From Tissierellia bacterium (GTDB lineage Bacteria > Bacillota > Clostridia > Tissierellales > Tissierellaceae), in assembly GCA_012521625.1 (NCBI GenBank), contig JAAYLY010000021.1:1-8953 (forward strand): 8,953 bases of DNA, written 5' to 3'. The notes beneath the pieces are model-generated. The model saw nothing but the letters and a program-made list of their open reading frames with translations. It had not been told where the DNA came from and did not search any database. Each line of letters starts with the position of its first letter. Position 1 is the stretch's first letter. Positions 1 through 6,863 of the stretch are shown here, in pieces. A program made the position numbers and the translations under genes.

Positions 1-2
1 CT

Positions 3-224
3 TTAAAATGAATATGCCTCTAGTTCTTCATTTTCATAATCATCAGGGAAAATAACCCCCTTTAGGGCTAGAATATGCCTTAAGGCATAATGGTTAAAAA
101 TAAAATATTCCTTAAAAACCTCATAATATATTTCATAATCCAATGGATCCTGCTGTGAAAGGATGGGAAAGTCCGCTTTTACCCTATTAAAGGTCTCTCT
201 CTTTCCAGACAAAAATAAAATCAA
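3..224 (-). CDS. Unrecognised 73-codon reading frame, possibly the 3' remnant of a decayed gene
   Basis: I do not recognise this product. The frame is open from just after an in-frame TAA at 252-254 down to a TAA at 3-5. Codon use matches the real genes here (AGG, GCC, CTA, GGG), which argues that it is or was coding. The predicted protein is rich in aromatic and acidic residues in its second half (for example EIYYEVFKEYFIFNHY), ends in an acidic tail, and has no clear signal peptide or long membrane helix. There is no ATG or GTG start; the TTG at 222-224 has no Shine-Dalgarno sequence, unlike nearly every other gene in the window. It lies downstream of the pepF terminator, so it is not obviously part of that operon. 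The best reading is a truncated tail whose 5' part is lost; a small intact gene with a weak start is the alternative. Confidence 0.35.
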   Translation of the reverse strand: MILFLSGKRETFNRVKADFPILSQQDPLDYEIYYEVFKEYFIFNHYALRHILALKGVIFPDDYENEELEAYSF

Positions 225-260
225 TACTAAATTTTTAGCCAGTAGATTTAATTAGTGCAT

Positions 261-274
261 TAGATTTAAATCTA
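261..274. repeat. Perfect 14-base palindrome
   Basis: TAGATTTAAATCTA is its own reverse complement. The half-site TAGATTTA also occurs at 243-250 in direct orientation. It lies between the pepF terminator and the 73-codon frame. An AT-rich palindrome of this length can occur by chance, so an operator role is only a possibility. Confidence 0.4.
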
Positions 275-282
275 GGAAGAAT

Positions 283-334
283 AAAAAAAACGAAATCAGG
301 ATGGCCTAAATCTGTAAGCCATACCCGATTCCGC
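283..334 (-). terminator. Rho-independent terminator of the FHA-SEDS-PBP-pepF operon
   Basis: Read on the minus strand, bases 334-318 pair with 305-291 around a 12-base loop (306-317). The hairpin has 5 upper base pairs, one bulged T (323), then 10 lower pairs including two G-U. It runs straight into eight consecutive T residues (290-283). It starts 48 bases beyond the pepF stop codon, the expected place for the end of the leftward operon. Read on the plus strand the hairpin is not followed by a T run, so it acts in one direction only. Confidence 0.9.
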
Positions 335-382
335 ATAATATGCTTAGTCCTATCCTTCTTAATATCCTTAATGCTATATAAA

Positions 383-2182
383 TTATTGAATCAATTTATC
401 CATCTCATCTACTAATTCCTCAAATATCTTCATGGCATTTCTCACCGGCTCCTCTGTGGCCATGTCTACCCCTGCCTTCTTTAGGACGTTGATTGGGTAG
501 TCGGAGCTGCCGCTCTTTAGGAATTCTAGGTATTTGTCCACTGCTGGCTGGCCTTCTTCTAGGATCTTCTTAGATAAGGCTACAGCTGCTGAGAAACCAG
601 TTGCATATTGGAATACATAGAAGTTGTAGTAGAAGTGGGGAATTCTAGCCCATTCGATGGCTATTTCTTCATCTATTACCACATTAGGTCCGTAATATTT
701 TTTATTTAACTCCCTATATGTCTCACATAAATAGTCCGCCGTAAGGGCTCCACCTGCTTCCAGGTGTTCATTAATAGTCTGCTCAAATTCTGCAAACATG
801 GTCTGCCTAAAGACTGTAGCCCTGAAGCTTTCCAGGTAGTGGTTGATTAAATACAGCTTTTCATTCTTATCCTTAACAGTCCTAAGCATATAATCCAACA
901 ATAGGGCCTCATTTAGGGTAGAAGCCACTTCTGCTACGAAGATACTGTAGTTGCCATAGACATAGGGCTGGTGCTTCCTAGTGAAGTAGCTATGGATGGA
1001 GTGGCCCATCTCATGGGCTATGGTAAAGACGTTATCTAGGGTTTCGTGGTAGTTCAATAGGATATAGGGTTTGGAATCATAAGTTCCGCCGGAGTAGGCT
1101 CCAGCCCTCTTACCCTTATTTTCATATACGTCAATCCATCTAGATGTAAAGCCTTCCTCTACTACCCTTAGGTATTCTTCCCCTAGGGGCTCTAAGCCCT
1201 TCTTAACTAATTCAACAGCCTCCTCATAAGGTATCTTAAATTCCACATCCTTAACTATTGGAGTATAGATGTCGTACATATGAAGTTCATCTACTCCAAG
1301 GGCCCTCTTTCTAATATCCATATACTTATAGAAGGTATCAAGCTTTTCATGGACAACCTTTATTAAATTATCGTATACCCTTAAGGGTATATTGTTCCTA
1401 TCTAAGCTGGCCTCCCTAGTATTCTTGTAGTTTCTAATCCTGGCATTGAAGATATTGTTCTTCAACTCCCCATCAAGGGTAGCTGCAAAAGTATTTTTCA
1501 AGCTATAATAGACCTTGTAAAACTCCTTAAAGGCCCTCTTTCTAACTTCCCTATCCTTGGATTCCATAAAGGGGATGAAGTTACCCTTAGTAAGCTCTAC
1601 TTCATTTCCTTCCTCATCCTTGATGGTGGGGAATTTAATGTCGGCGTTGTTTAACATACTAAAGATCTTTTCAGGGGCTGCTCCCACTTCACCTGCTTGG
1701 GCAAGGATTGCCTCCTCCCTGGCTGAAAGGACGTGGTCCTTACTTCTTAAGATATTTTCAAAGTAGTGTTCATATACCTTAAGCTCAGGCTCCTCCTCCA
1801 TATATTTCTTTAAAGTTTCTTCATCTAGGGTTAAAAGTTCCGGTTCAAAGAAGGCTATTTTAGAGCTGATCTCCACATAGAGGTTCATGGCCCTGGCATT
1901 TAGGGATTGGTGCTCTCCAATCCTAGTGTCTTCATCTAATTTTAGGCTAGAATAGGTGTAAACATTGGCAATAGACCTAAGAAGCCTTTCCATATCCTTT
2001 AAGGCTGTTAATAGGCCCTTGCTGCTCTTGGTAAACTGGCCCATATGCTGTTGGAAGTCCTCTGCCATCTTGCCAGCCTTCTTAAATTCCTCTTCCCATG
2101 CATCTAGATCTTTAAAGAAGGATTCTAAATCCCATTTAAATTCTTCGGCTATATCCTTCCTTTCTAAAACTTCCTTTGCCAT
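383..2182 (-). CDS. pepF: Oligoendopeptidase F, M3-family zinc metallopeptidase
   Basis: Cytosolic zinc peptidase that cleaves oligopeptides; 599 residues, the usual length for PepF. The zinc site HEMGH is at residues 390-394, and the likely third ligand is Glu418 in FVAEVAST, matching the Glu about 28 residues after the first His in M3 enzymes. The C-terminal substrate-binding segment IPHFYYNFYVFQYATG (514-529) is also typical. The N-terminal half is helical and charged, as in the M3/PepF N-terminal domain, and no signal peptide is present. I chose ATG 2182-2180 over the TTG one codon upstream because GAGGAGG lies 7 bases before it. That ATG overlaps the TGA of the preceding penicillin-binding protein gene (TGATG), and its ribosome site lies inside that gene's last codons, so translation is probably coupled. 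It is the last gene of the operon. The family assignment is firm; a role in cell-wall or signal peptide turnover is only suggested by the neighbours. Confidence 0.96.
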   Translation of the reverse strand: MAKEVLERKDIAEEFKWDLESFFKDLDAWEEEFKKAGKMAEDFQQHMGQFTKSSKGLLTALKDMERLLRSIANVYTYSSLKLDEDTRIGEHQSLNARAMNLYVEISSKIAFFEPELLTLDEETLKKYMEEEPELKVYEHYFENILRSKDHVLSAREEAILAQAGEVGAAPEKIFSMLNNADIKFPTIKDEEGNEVELTKGNFIPFMESKDREVRKRAFKEFYKVYYSLKNTFAATLDGELKNNIFNARIRNYKNTREASLDRNNIPLRVYDNLIKVVHEKLDTFYKYMDIRKRALGVDELHMYDIYTPIVKDVEFKIPYEEAVELVKKGLEPLGEEYLRVVEEGFTSRWIDVYENKGKRAGAYSGGTYDSKPYILLNYHETLDNVFTIAHEMGHSIHSYFTRKHQPYVYGNYSIFVAEVASTLNEALLLDYMLRTVKDKNEKLYLINHYLESFRATVFRQTMFAEFEQTINEHLEAGGALTADYLCETYRELNKKYYGPNVVIDEEIAIEWARIPHFYYNFYVFQYATGFSAAVALSKKILEEGQPAVDKYLEFLKSGSSDYPINVLKKAGVDMATEEPVRNAMKIFEELVDEMDKLIQ

Positions 2183-3600
2183 CAATATTCCTCCTCAAAA
2201 TCTATATTATTTAATCCATGGATGAATAAATCCCTAGCTATAGGCGCTGCTCCCTGCCCTCCTGTAACTCCTGCCTCCTCCAAGACTACTGCTATGGCTA
2301 GGCGGGGGGCTTCAGCTGGTGCAAATCCAACGAACCAGCTATGGGATTTGCCAGAAGGATTCTCTGCTGTCCCCGTCTTACCCGCTACAGTTACGTTCCT
2401 AATCCTGGCATTAGTTCCTGTACCTGCCTTTACCGTATCCACCATCATATCCTTGATGGTATTGGCTACGGAGGGGCCTGTAACTGTAGATATTACTTCA
2501 GTATCCATAACCTTTAAGATCCTACCATCCTTATCAATAATCTCCTTAACCAGTATTGGTTTAACCATCTCCCCCTCATTGGCTATGGCTGAAGCCATCA
2601 TGGCCATATTAAGGGGAGTAACTACTACCCTACCCTGGCCAATACCGGAGGCAGCTATTTCTGTTTCTTCCACATTACCCTTGTAGGGGAATTGGGATGT
2701 CTTAACTGGCAGGTCGAAGTGGATTTTTTTGTTGATCATAAACCTTTCTGCCACTTCTCCAAACTTATCCTTACCCATTACCACCGCCTTTTCAGCAAAA
2801 TAAGGGTTACAGGATTTAACAAAGGCATCGTGTAGGTTTAACTTACCATGGGCCCTTTCATTGTAATCAGTTAGTTTATACCCATCTATAACGGTGCTTC
2901 CAACACAATTATATTCTAAGTCTAGGCTGAAAGATTCCAAGACCCCTAGGGTTGTTACCATTTTAAAGATGGAACCAGGGGTATAAAGACCCTGGGTTGC
3001 CCTGTTTAATAGGGGGCTGTCGGGATTTTCCGTTATCTCCTTCCAGTTTTCATTTAAGTTAGCTACGTTGAAATCCGGCAGGCTTACCATGGCGTAGATC
3101 TCCCCAGTTTTAGGATTCATAAGTACGATGGAGCCCTTCCTGCCATTTAGTAAGCTCCTTGCCTTCTCCTGGGTGCTGTGGTCTATAGTTAGCTTTAAGT
3201 TATTTCCTACCGATGAGGGTAGGACTAGGTTTTTAAGTTCATTTAAGGCAGCACTTTCGCTTATATCTAGAAGCACATTATTATATTCCAGTTCCAAGCC
3301 AGCCTTTCCATACTCCCTATAGCTATAGCCTATTATATGGCTATATAGGTTGCCGTATTTATAGTATCTTTTATTGGTCTCCCCATCCTTTTCACTATAG
3401 GCCAGGACATTTCCATTCCTATCCATGATAGAACCCCTAAGGACGTTCTCCTCATTGATCCACAACCTCTTATTGTAGGAATTGTTCTTTACCGCCTCAG
3501 CCTTGAAGACCTGGAAGTAGCTTAGATATCCTACCAGTCCTACAAACAGGATACAAAAAGCCGATAAAACTAAGATTATCCTCCTATTTTCACTAGTCAT
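2182..3600 (-). CDS. Class B penicillin-binding protein (peptidoglycan D,D-transpeptidase), PbpA-like short form
   Basis: Membrane-anchored transpeptidase that cross-links peptidoglycan stem peptides, normally paired with a SEDS glycosyltransferase. One N-terminal membrane helix (about residues 8-30) is followed by a short pedestal containing RGSIMDRNG (55-63), then the transpeptidase domain from about 150. All three active-site motifs are present: SIFK (Ser210 nucleophile, Lys213), SCN (263-265) and KTG (408-410). At 472 residues it lacks PASTA domains and has a compact pedestal, resembling the actinobacterial PbpA type more than the longer PBP2 or SpoVD. The ATG start follows GGAGG by 7 bases and overlaps the end of the SEDS gene by 8 bases, which suggests coupled synthesis of the two partners. 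Whether the pair serves elongation, division or sporulation cannot be told from sequence alone. Confidence 0.95.
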   Translation of the reverse strand: MTSENRRIILVLSAFCILFVGLVGYLSYFQVFKAEAVKNNSYNKRLWINEENVLRGSIMDRNGNVLAYSEKDGETNKRYYKYGNLYSHIIGYSYREYGKAGLELEYNNVLLDISESAALNELKNLVLPSSVGNNLKLTIDHSTQEKARSLLNGRKGSIVLMNPKTGEIYAMVSLPDFNVANLNENWKEITENPDSPLLNRATQGLYTPGSIFKMVTTLGVLESFSLDLEYNCVGSTVIDGYKLTDYNERAHGKLNLHDAFVKSCNPYFAEKAVVMGKDKFGEVAERFMINKKIHFDLPVKTSQFPYKGNVEETEIAASGIGQGRVVVTPLNMAMMASAIANEGEMVKPILVKEIIDKDGRILKVMDTEVISTVTGPSVANTIKDMMVDTVKAGTGTNARIRNVTVAGKTGTAENPSGKSHSWFVGFAPAEAPRLAIAVVLEEAGVTGGQGAAPIARDLFIHGLNNIDFEEEY

Positions 3601-4828
3601 CGCTCATCCTCCATTCGAAATCCTCTGATGCAGCTTGAAGTATGCCTAAAGCTATGAAGCTTGATAAAATGGAGGTTCCACCATAGGCTACGAAGGGTAG
3701 GGTTATACCCGTAAGGGGGATTACCTTAAGTACCCCACCAAGGATGATGAAGGATTGAACCCCAAATAGGGTGCTGATACCCAGGGCTAGGATCCTGTAA
3801 AAGAGGTTACTTTGGCCTAGGGCTATCTTAAATCCCCTGTAGACTAGGAGCAAAAATAGCATTATAATCCCCATGCCGGTGAAAACCCCCAGCTCTTCAC
3901 AGATGGCTGAGAAGATGAAGTCGTTATAGGCTAGGGGGATAAAGTGGGGATGTCCTAGGCCTAAGCCCTTACCGAAGAAGCCCCCTTCTGCTATGGCAAA
4001 GAGGGATTGGGTAATCTGATACCCCTTATCATCTATATACTGCCATGGGTCTATCCAGGTTGCTACCCTTATCCTAACATGGCTAAAGGCCTGGTAGGCA
4101 ATTATGGCCCCTAAGACCGCAAGGCCTATGTTTAATAAAATCAACTTCCTATCCTCTTCATAGATAAATTGGATGGCTAGGAAGATGGCGTAAAAGATTA
4201 CAGCCATACCTAAATCCCTCTGTAAAAATAAGAGACCTATGAAGGAGTAGGCTATAGCCATTAAAATATAGGATGAGTATTTCATCTCCTTAAAGTTTTC
4301 ATATTGGTAATAAAAGCTGGCTAGGATAAAGATCAAGATAAGCTTAGTAATCTCCGCCGGCTGGAAACTAACTCCAAAGACCCTTATCCAGTTGATGGCC
4401 CCGTAGGTCCTCTTTCCCAATAGGAAGGTTAAGATGAATAAAAAGTAGGCCAAGCCTATATAGATGTAGATTAAACGGTTTAGGCCCTTTAGGTATCTTA
4501 CTAAAAAGTAGGATATATAGAAAAAGAAGATGCCCAAGGCCAGCCACATCAGCTGCCTTACTCCCGCCTGGGAATCGATCCGGTAGATCATTATTAGGCC
4601 TATGGACATGAGCATGGTGGCTATTAAGAATATGTAATTATCGCCTTTGGAAATCTTAAGCAGTAGATAGTTGGATATGTGTACCAATAGGATAAGACCT
4701 ATTCCAATCCCTATTATATACTGGTCTAGATTATCCTTTTGATAGATGAATAAAAGGATAAGGGCTAGGATCTCATATAGGAATAACAACCTCCTAGGTG
4801 TACTTGGCCTGATATTAGTGTCTAACAT
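3593..4828 (-). CDS. SEDS-family peptidoglycan glycosyltransferase (FtsW/RodA/SpoVE type)
   Basis: Polytopic membrane protein of 411 residues with about ten hydrophobic helices that polymerises lipid II into glycan strands. Family marks are FQPAEITKL (155-163), the extracellular loop with WIDPWQYIDDKGYQ (258-271), AIAEGGFFGKGLGLG (278-292), and the C-terminal signature IPLTGITLPFVAYGGTS (370-386). The family's catalytic Asp sits in a conserved HTDFIF context; here the aligned segment is YNDFIFSAICEELG with Asp303, so the Asp and the downstream Glu pair are kept while His and Thr are replaced. The gene starts 4 bases after the FHA gene and overlaps the penicillin-binding protein gene by 8 bases, the standard SEDS-class B PBP arrangement. 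The start is ATG, with AAAGGA and GTGAT upstream. FtsW versus RodA cannot be decided from this alone, so no symbol is given. Confidence 0.95.
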   Translation of the reverse strand: MLDTNIRPSTPRRLLFLYEILALILLFIYQKDNLDQYIIGIGIGLILLVHISNYLLLKISKGDNYIFLIATMLMSIGLIMIYRIDSQAGVRQLMWLALGIFFFYISYFLVRYLKGLNRLIYIYIGLAYFLFILTFLLGKRTYGAINWIRVFGVSFQPAEITKLILIFILASFYYQYENFKEMKYSSYILMAIAYSFIGLLFLQRDLGMAVIFYAIFLAIQFIYEEDRKLILLNIGLAVLGAIIAYQAFSHVRIRVATWIDPWQYIDDKGYQITQSLFAIAEGGFFGKGLGLGHPHFIPLAYNDFIFSAICEELGVFTGMGIIMLFLLLVYRGFKIALGQSNLFYRILALGISTLFGVQSFIILGGVLKVIPLTGITLPFVAYGGTSILSSFIALGILQAASEDFEWRMSDD

Positions 4829-4832
4829 ACTA

Positions 4833-5264
4833 TCACATTCCTTTATTTACAAATAGAAAGTCTATATTTCCAACTCTAATCCTATCTCCATCCTTTAAAG
4901 GGACCACATCCTGAATCCTCTCCCCATTTAGATAGGTACCGTTGGCGCTGTTTAGGTCCTCTAAGAAGTATTCATCTTCATCCTTTACAATTTGAAAATG
5001 ATCCTTGGATACGTAGGGGTCCTTTATGACTATATCGTTATCTCCCCTCCTACCTAAGGTCAGCCCCTCCCCTATGCTGTAGTATTCGTTGATCTTAAAG
5101 GGGATGGAATCCTTTCTGTTGACTAGTTTTAGATAGGCACCACCCAAGGCAGTATTGTTCATCCCCTTAATATCTAAATAGATAAGTCTAATGATGCTGA
5201 AGATGAACATATAGATGATAATGATAAATATATATTTAAATAGTAGGGATAATATATTAAACAT
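4833..5264 (-). CDS. Membrane-anchored FHA-domain protein
   Basis: 143-residue protein with one N-terminal membrane helix (about residues 4-30), a short linker, and a C-terminal forkhead-associated domain (about 62-139). The phosphothreonine-binding marks are all present: GR at 71-72, S-x-x-H at 86-89 (SKDH), and the NG motifs at 108-109 and 113-114. FHA domains bind phosphothreonine peptides, so this protein probably docks a target of a Ser/Thr kinase near the membrane and passes that signal to the SEDS-PBP pair encoded next. No kinase or phosphatase gene is in the window. It is the first gene of the leftward operon: GGAGG lies 7 bases before the ATG and its stop is 4 bases before the SEDS start. 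Comparable FHA-RodA-PbpA gene sets are known from Actinobacteria (with pknA/pknB) and clostridia. The domain call is firm; the regulatory role is inference. Confidence 0.92.
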   Translation of the reverse strand: MFNILSLLFKYIFIIIIYMFIFSIIRLIYLDIKGMNNTALGGAYLKLVNRKDSIPFKINEYYSIGEGLTLGRRGDNDIVIKDPYVSKDHFQIVKDEDEYFLEDLNSANGTYLNGERIQDVVPLKDGDRIRVGNIDFLFVNKGM

Positions 5265-5294
5265 ACATATTCCTCCAAAATTTCTTATGAATAA

Positions 5295-5323
5295 ATATTA
5301 TCATAACCGGCTGATAATGTGAA
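5295..5323 (-). promoter_or_regulatory. Candidate promoter of the FHA-SEDS-PBP-pepF operon
   Basis: On the minus strand TTCACA (5323-5318, five of six matches to TTGACA) is followed after 17 bases by TAATAT (5300-5295). The overlapping GATAAT (5302-5297) matches the -10 consensus better but leaves a 15-base spacer. The site lies about 30-60 bases before the FHA start codon and is the only intergenic space available to the operon. The match is moderate. Confidence 0.45.
5297..5318. promoter_or_regulatory. Inverted repeat over the divergent promoter region, candidate operator
   Basis: ATTATCA (5297-5303) and TGATAAT (5312-5318) are perfect inverted copies separated by 8 bases (TAACCGGC). One G-T and one A-T pair could extend the dyad to nine positions. 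It covers the spacer and -10 of the candidate leftward promoter, where a dimeric regulator could block transcription. No T run follows on either strand, so it is not a terminator. No regulator gene is adjacent. Confidence 0.4.
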
Positions 5324-5395
5324 TTATTTTGCTTTAACTTATTTTATTCTAGCTTGATTTCTGATATTATTAGACTATAGATTGGAGGTATGGTA

Positions 5396-5812
5396 TTGAA
5401 AAGATTGACCCGTTCTAGAACTAATAAGGTTTTTTCAGGTATTTTTGGAGGATTAGGCGAATATTTCAACATCGATGCTACTTTGTTTAGGATAGCCTAT
5501 GTATTCTTTGGCTTTGCCAATCCTTTCTTATCACTCCTAGTCTATGGGATAGCTTCAGCCATAATCCCCGAAGGTGATGATGTTATCTATCACGACTATG
5601 ATTATGGTAATACTAATGACAACAGCAAGACCTTTATAGGTGTGGGCCTAATAATCCTAGGTGCTGTATTGCTGATGAAGAATTTATTACCACCCTTCCA
5701 TATAATGTTTCCTAATTTTAGGCAAATTATAAGACAAGTCTGGGATTTTTGGCCAGTTTTACTGATTTTGTTAGGAGTCTATGTACTTTTCAACCAAAGA
5801 AAGGATTATTAA
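5396..5812 (+). CDS. PspC-domain membrane protein with C-terminal LiaI/LiaF-like membrane region
   Basis: 138-residue protein. Residues 2-58 form a PspC domain: KRLTRSRTNKVFSGIFGGLG, then YFNIDATLFRIAYV leading into the first membrane helix (about 30-56). An acidic, Tyr/Asp-rich linker (about 58-76) follows, then two more hydrophobic segments (about 80-95 and 117-132), the last with the WDFWPVLLILLG pattern seen in LiaI/LiaF-type proteins. Such proteins are tied to envelope stress sensing, but no Psp or Lia regulator is visible here. I place the start at TTG 5396 because GGAGG (5384-5388) is then 7 bases away, the spacing used by most genes in this window; the ATG at 5390 would be only one base from GGAGG. 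It is the first gene of the rightward run, divergent from the cell-wall operon. Confidence 0.88.
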   Translation: MKRLTRSRTNKVFSGIFGGLGEYFNIDATLFRIAYVFFGFANPFLSLLVYGIASAIIPEGDDVIYHDYDYGNTNDNSKTFIGVGLIILGAVLLMKNLLPPFHIMFPNFRQIIRQVWDFWPVLLILLGVYVLFNQRKDY

Positions 5813-5832
5813 ACCAAAGATTAGTGATTAAG

Positions 5833-6840
5833 ATGGTTATAGATTTTTCATATGAAAAGGAGAAAATTAAATATACTTCCGGCTATATCTTTAAGGGAAA
5901 GAACTATAGGTGTTCCCATATAAAGTTTAAGACCCTATATAAAAATCCTGCTCCCGGCACTGAAATGGTGGAGCTTTATAACTACCAGCCTAAGGGGGAA
6001 GTTAGGGCCTCCAGCCTAATCCTCCACGGCCTAGGAAGTAGGAATATTAAATTCCTACTCTGGCTAGGCCCCCATTTGGCATCAGCAGGCGTAAATACTA
6101 CAGTTCTAATCCTGCCTGGCAACTACACCAGGGTGGAGGATAAGTCAGTAAGTGGCAGGTCCTTCCTATATCCAAAATTGGAGCTTATGTTTCAGTTTTG
6201 GGAGCATGGGGTGGTGGATGTTTTAAGTAGCATTGACCTTTTGGAGGATGCAGGCCTTTGGAAGGAAAACTCCCTTCTAATGGGCTACTGCCTGGGGGGT
6301 ATGATAAGCAACATTATTTCTGTTTTAGATGACAGAATTCAACATACCCTTTTTATGACTACGGGAGGACACATACCTAAAATATTACACGAGTCACCTG
6401 CTACTGCCTTTGCAAGGAAGCTGTTTGAAAAAGAGGGTTTAGATTGGGATGGCTTAGAGGATAAGGACTTGCTCTATAGGATATATAAAGAGCAGCTGCC
6501 TCTTATAAAGGAGATGGATCTTGACGATATATTTAGTAGTGATAAAATTCATCCCCTATTTAAAATCGATCCTTTAACTTATGCCCATTTTATCGATAAG
6601 AAGAAGGCAACTTTCATAGATGCCCTATTTGACGGCACCCTGCCTTTAGAATCTAGGAAGGAGCTTTACCAGCTCATGGAAGGGGCCAATAGGAAGATAC
6701 TTCCCATATCCCATGTCAACTGGCTGCCCTTCAGCTACTTTATAGCCAAATATATGCTCCATAAGTTAAATATCAGCGATAGGATGGCAAAGAAGGCACT
6801 GCTTAAGAAGGAAAGGATCGAAAACCCTCTAGAAAAATAA
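5833..6840 (+). CDS. Alpha/beta hydrolase with a cysteine nucleophile elbow
   Basis: 335-residue soluble protein with an alpha/beta hydrolase fold. The oxyanion strand ends in LILHGLGS (HGLG at 65-68). The nucleophile elbow is LMGYCLGGM with Cys153 where most lipases and esterases have Ser. Likely triad partners are Asp267 in LFDGTLP and His294 in PISHVNWLP. A G-x-C-x-G-G elbow is known from dienelactone hydrolase and polyhydroxyalkanoate synthases, but the rest of the protein does not clearly match either, so the substrate is unknown. No signal peptide is seen. The frame is open upstream into the pspC-like gene; I use ATG 5833 because the protein sequence becomes plausible there, it clears the previous gene by 20 bases, and a weak GTGAT (5824-5828) lies in register. 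It probably shares a transcript with its neighbours. Confidence 0.85.
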   Translation: MVIDFSYEKEKIKYTSGYIFKGKNYRCSHIKFKTLYKNPAPGTEMVELYNYQPKGEVRASSLILHGLGSRNIKFLLWLGPHLASAGVNTTVLILPGNYTRVEDKSVSGRSFLYPKLELMFQFWEHGVVDVLSSIDLLEDAGLWKENSLLMGYCLGGMISNIISVLDDRIQHTLFMTTGGHIPKILHESPATAFARKLFEKEGLDWDGLEDKDLLYRIYKEQLPLIKEMDLDDIFSSDKIHPLFKIDPLTYAHFIDKKKATFIDALFDGTLPLESRKELYQLMEGANRKILPISHVNWLPFSYFIAKYMLHKLNISDRMAKKALLKKERIENPLEK

Positions 6841-6863
6841 GTAAAAATTAACAGGTGACTCAT

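Noticed and set aside
2183..2185. TTG start of pepF one codon before the ATG
   Set aside because: The ATG at 2182-2180 is 7 bases from GAGGAGG and is the stronger codon; the TTG would add one Met with no support.
1557..2225. Plus-strand open frames at 1557-1766 and 1965-2225
   Set aside because: They are antisense to the well-supported pepF gene, have no ribosome sites, and their translations are Ser/Leu-rich shadows of its reverse complement.
2222..2686. A 154-codon plus-strand open frame
   Set aside because: It lies wholly antisense to the transpeptidase domain of the penicillin-binding protein, including its KTG motif region. Its length reflects codon bias on the other strand; no motif or ribosome site supports it.
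3128..3322. A 64-codon plus-strand open frame
   Set aside because: Antisense to the N-terminal part of the penicillin-binding protein gene, with no ribosome site or recognisable product.
5354..5381. Possible plus-strand promoter TTGATT with TATAGA for the PspC gene
   Set aside because: Transcription from it would begin at or inside the GGAGG ribosome site, leaving no usable leader. TATTAT at 5365-5370 is a better -10, but no good -35 accompanies it, so I did not list a promoter.
5749..5832. N-terminal extension of the cysteine-type hydrolase starting at ATG 5749
   Set aside because: It would overlap the PspC gene by 64 bases and read its C-terminal membrane segment out of frame; no ribosome site precedes 5749. 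ATG 5833 is more likely.
6855..6863. GTG 6855 as the esterase start
   Set aside because: This GTG is part of the AGGTGA ribosome site that serves ATG 6864.
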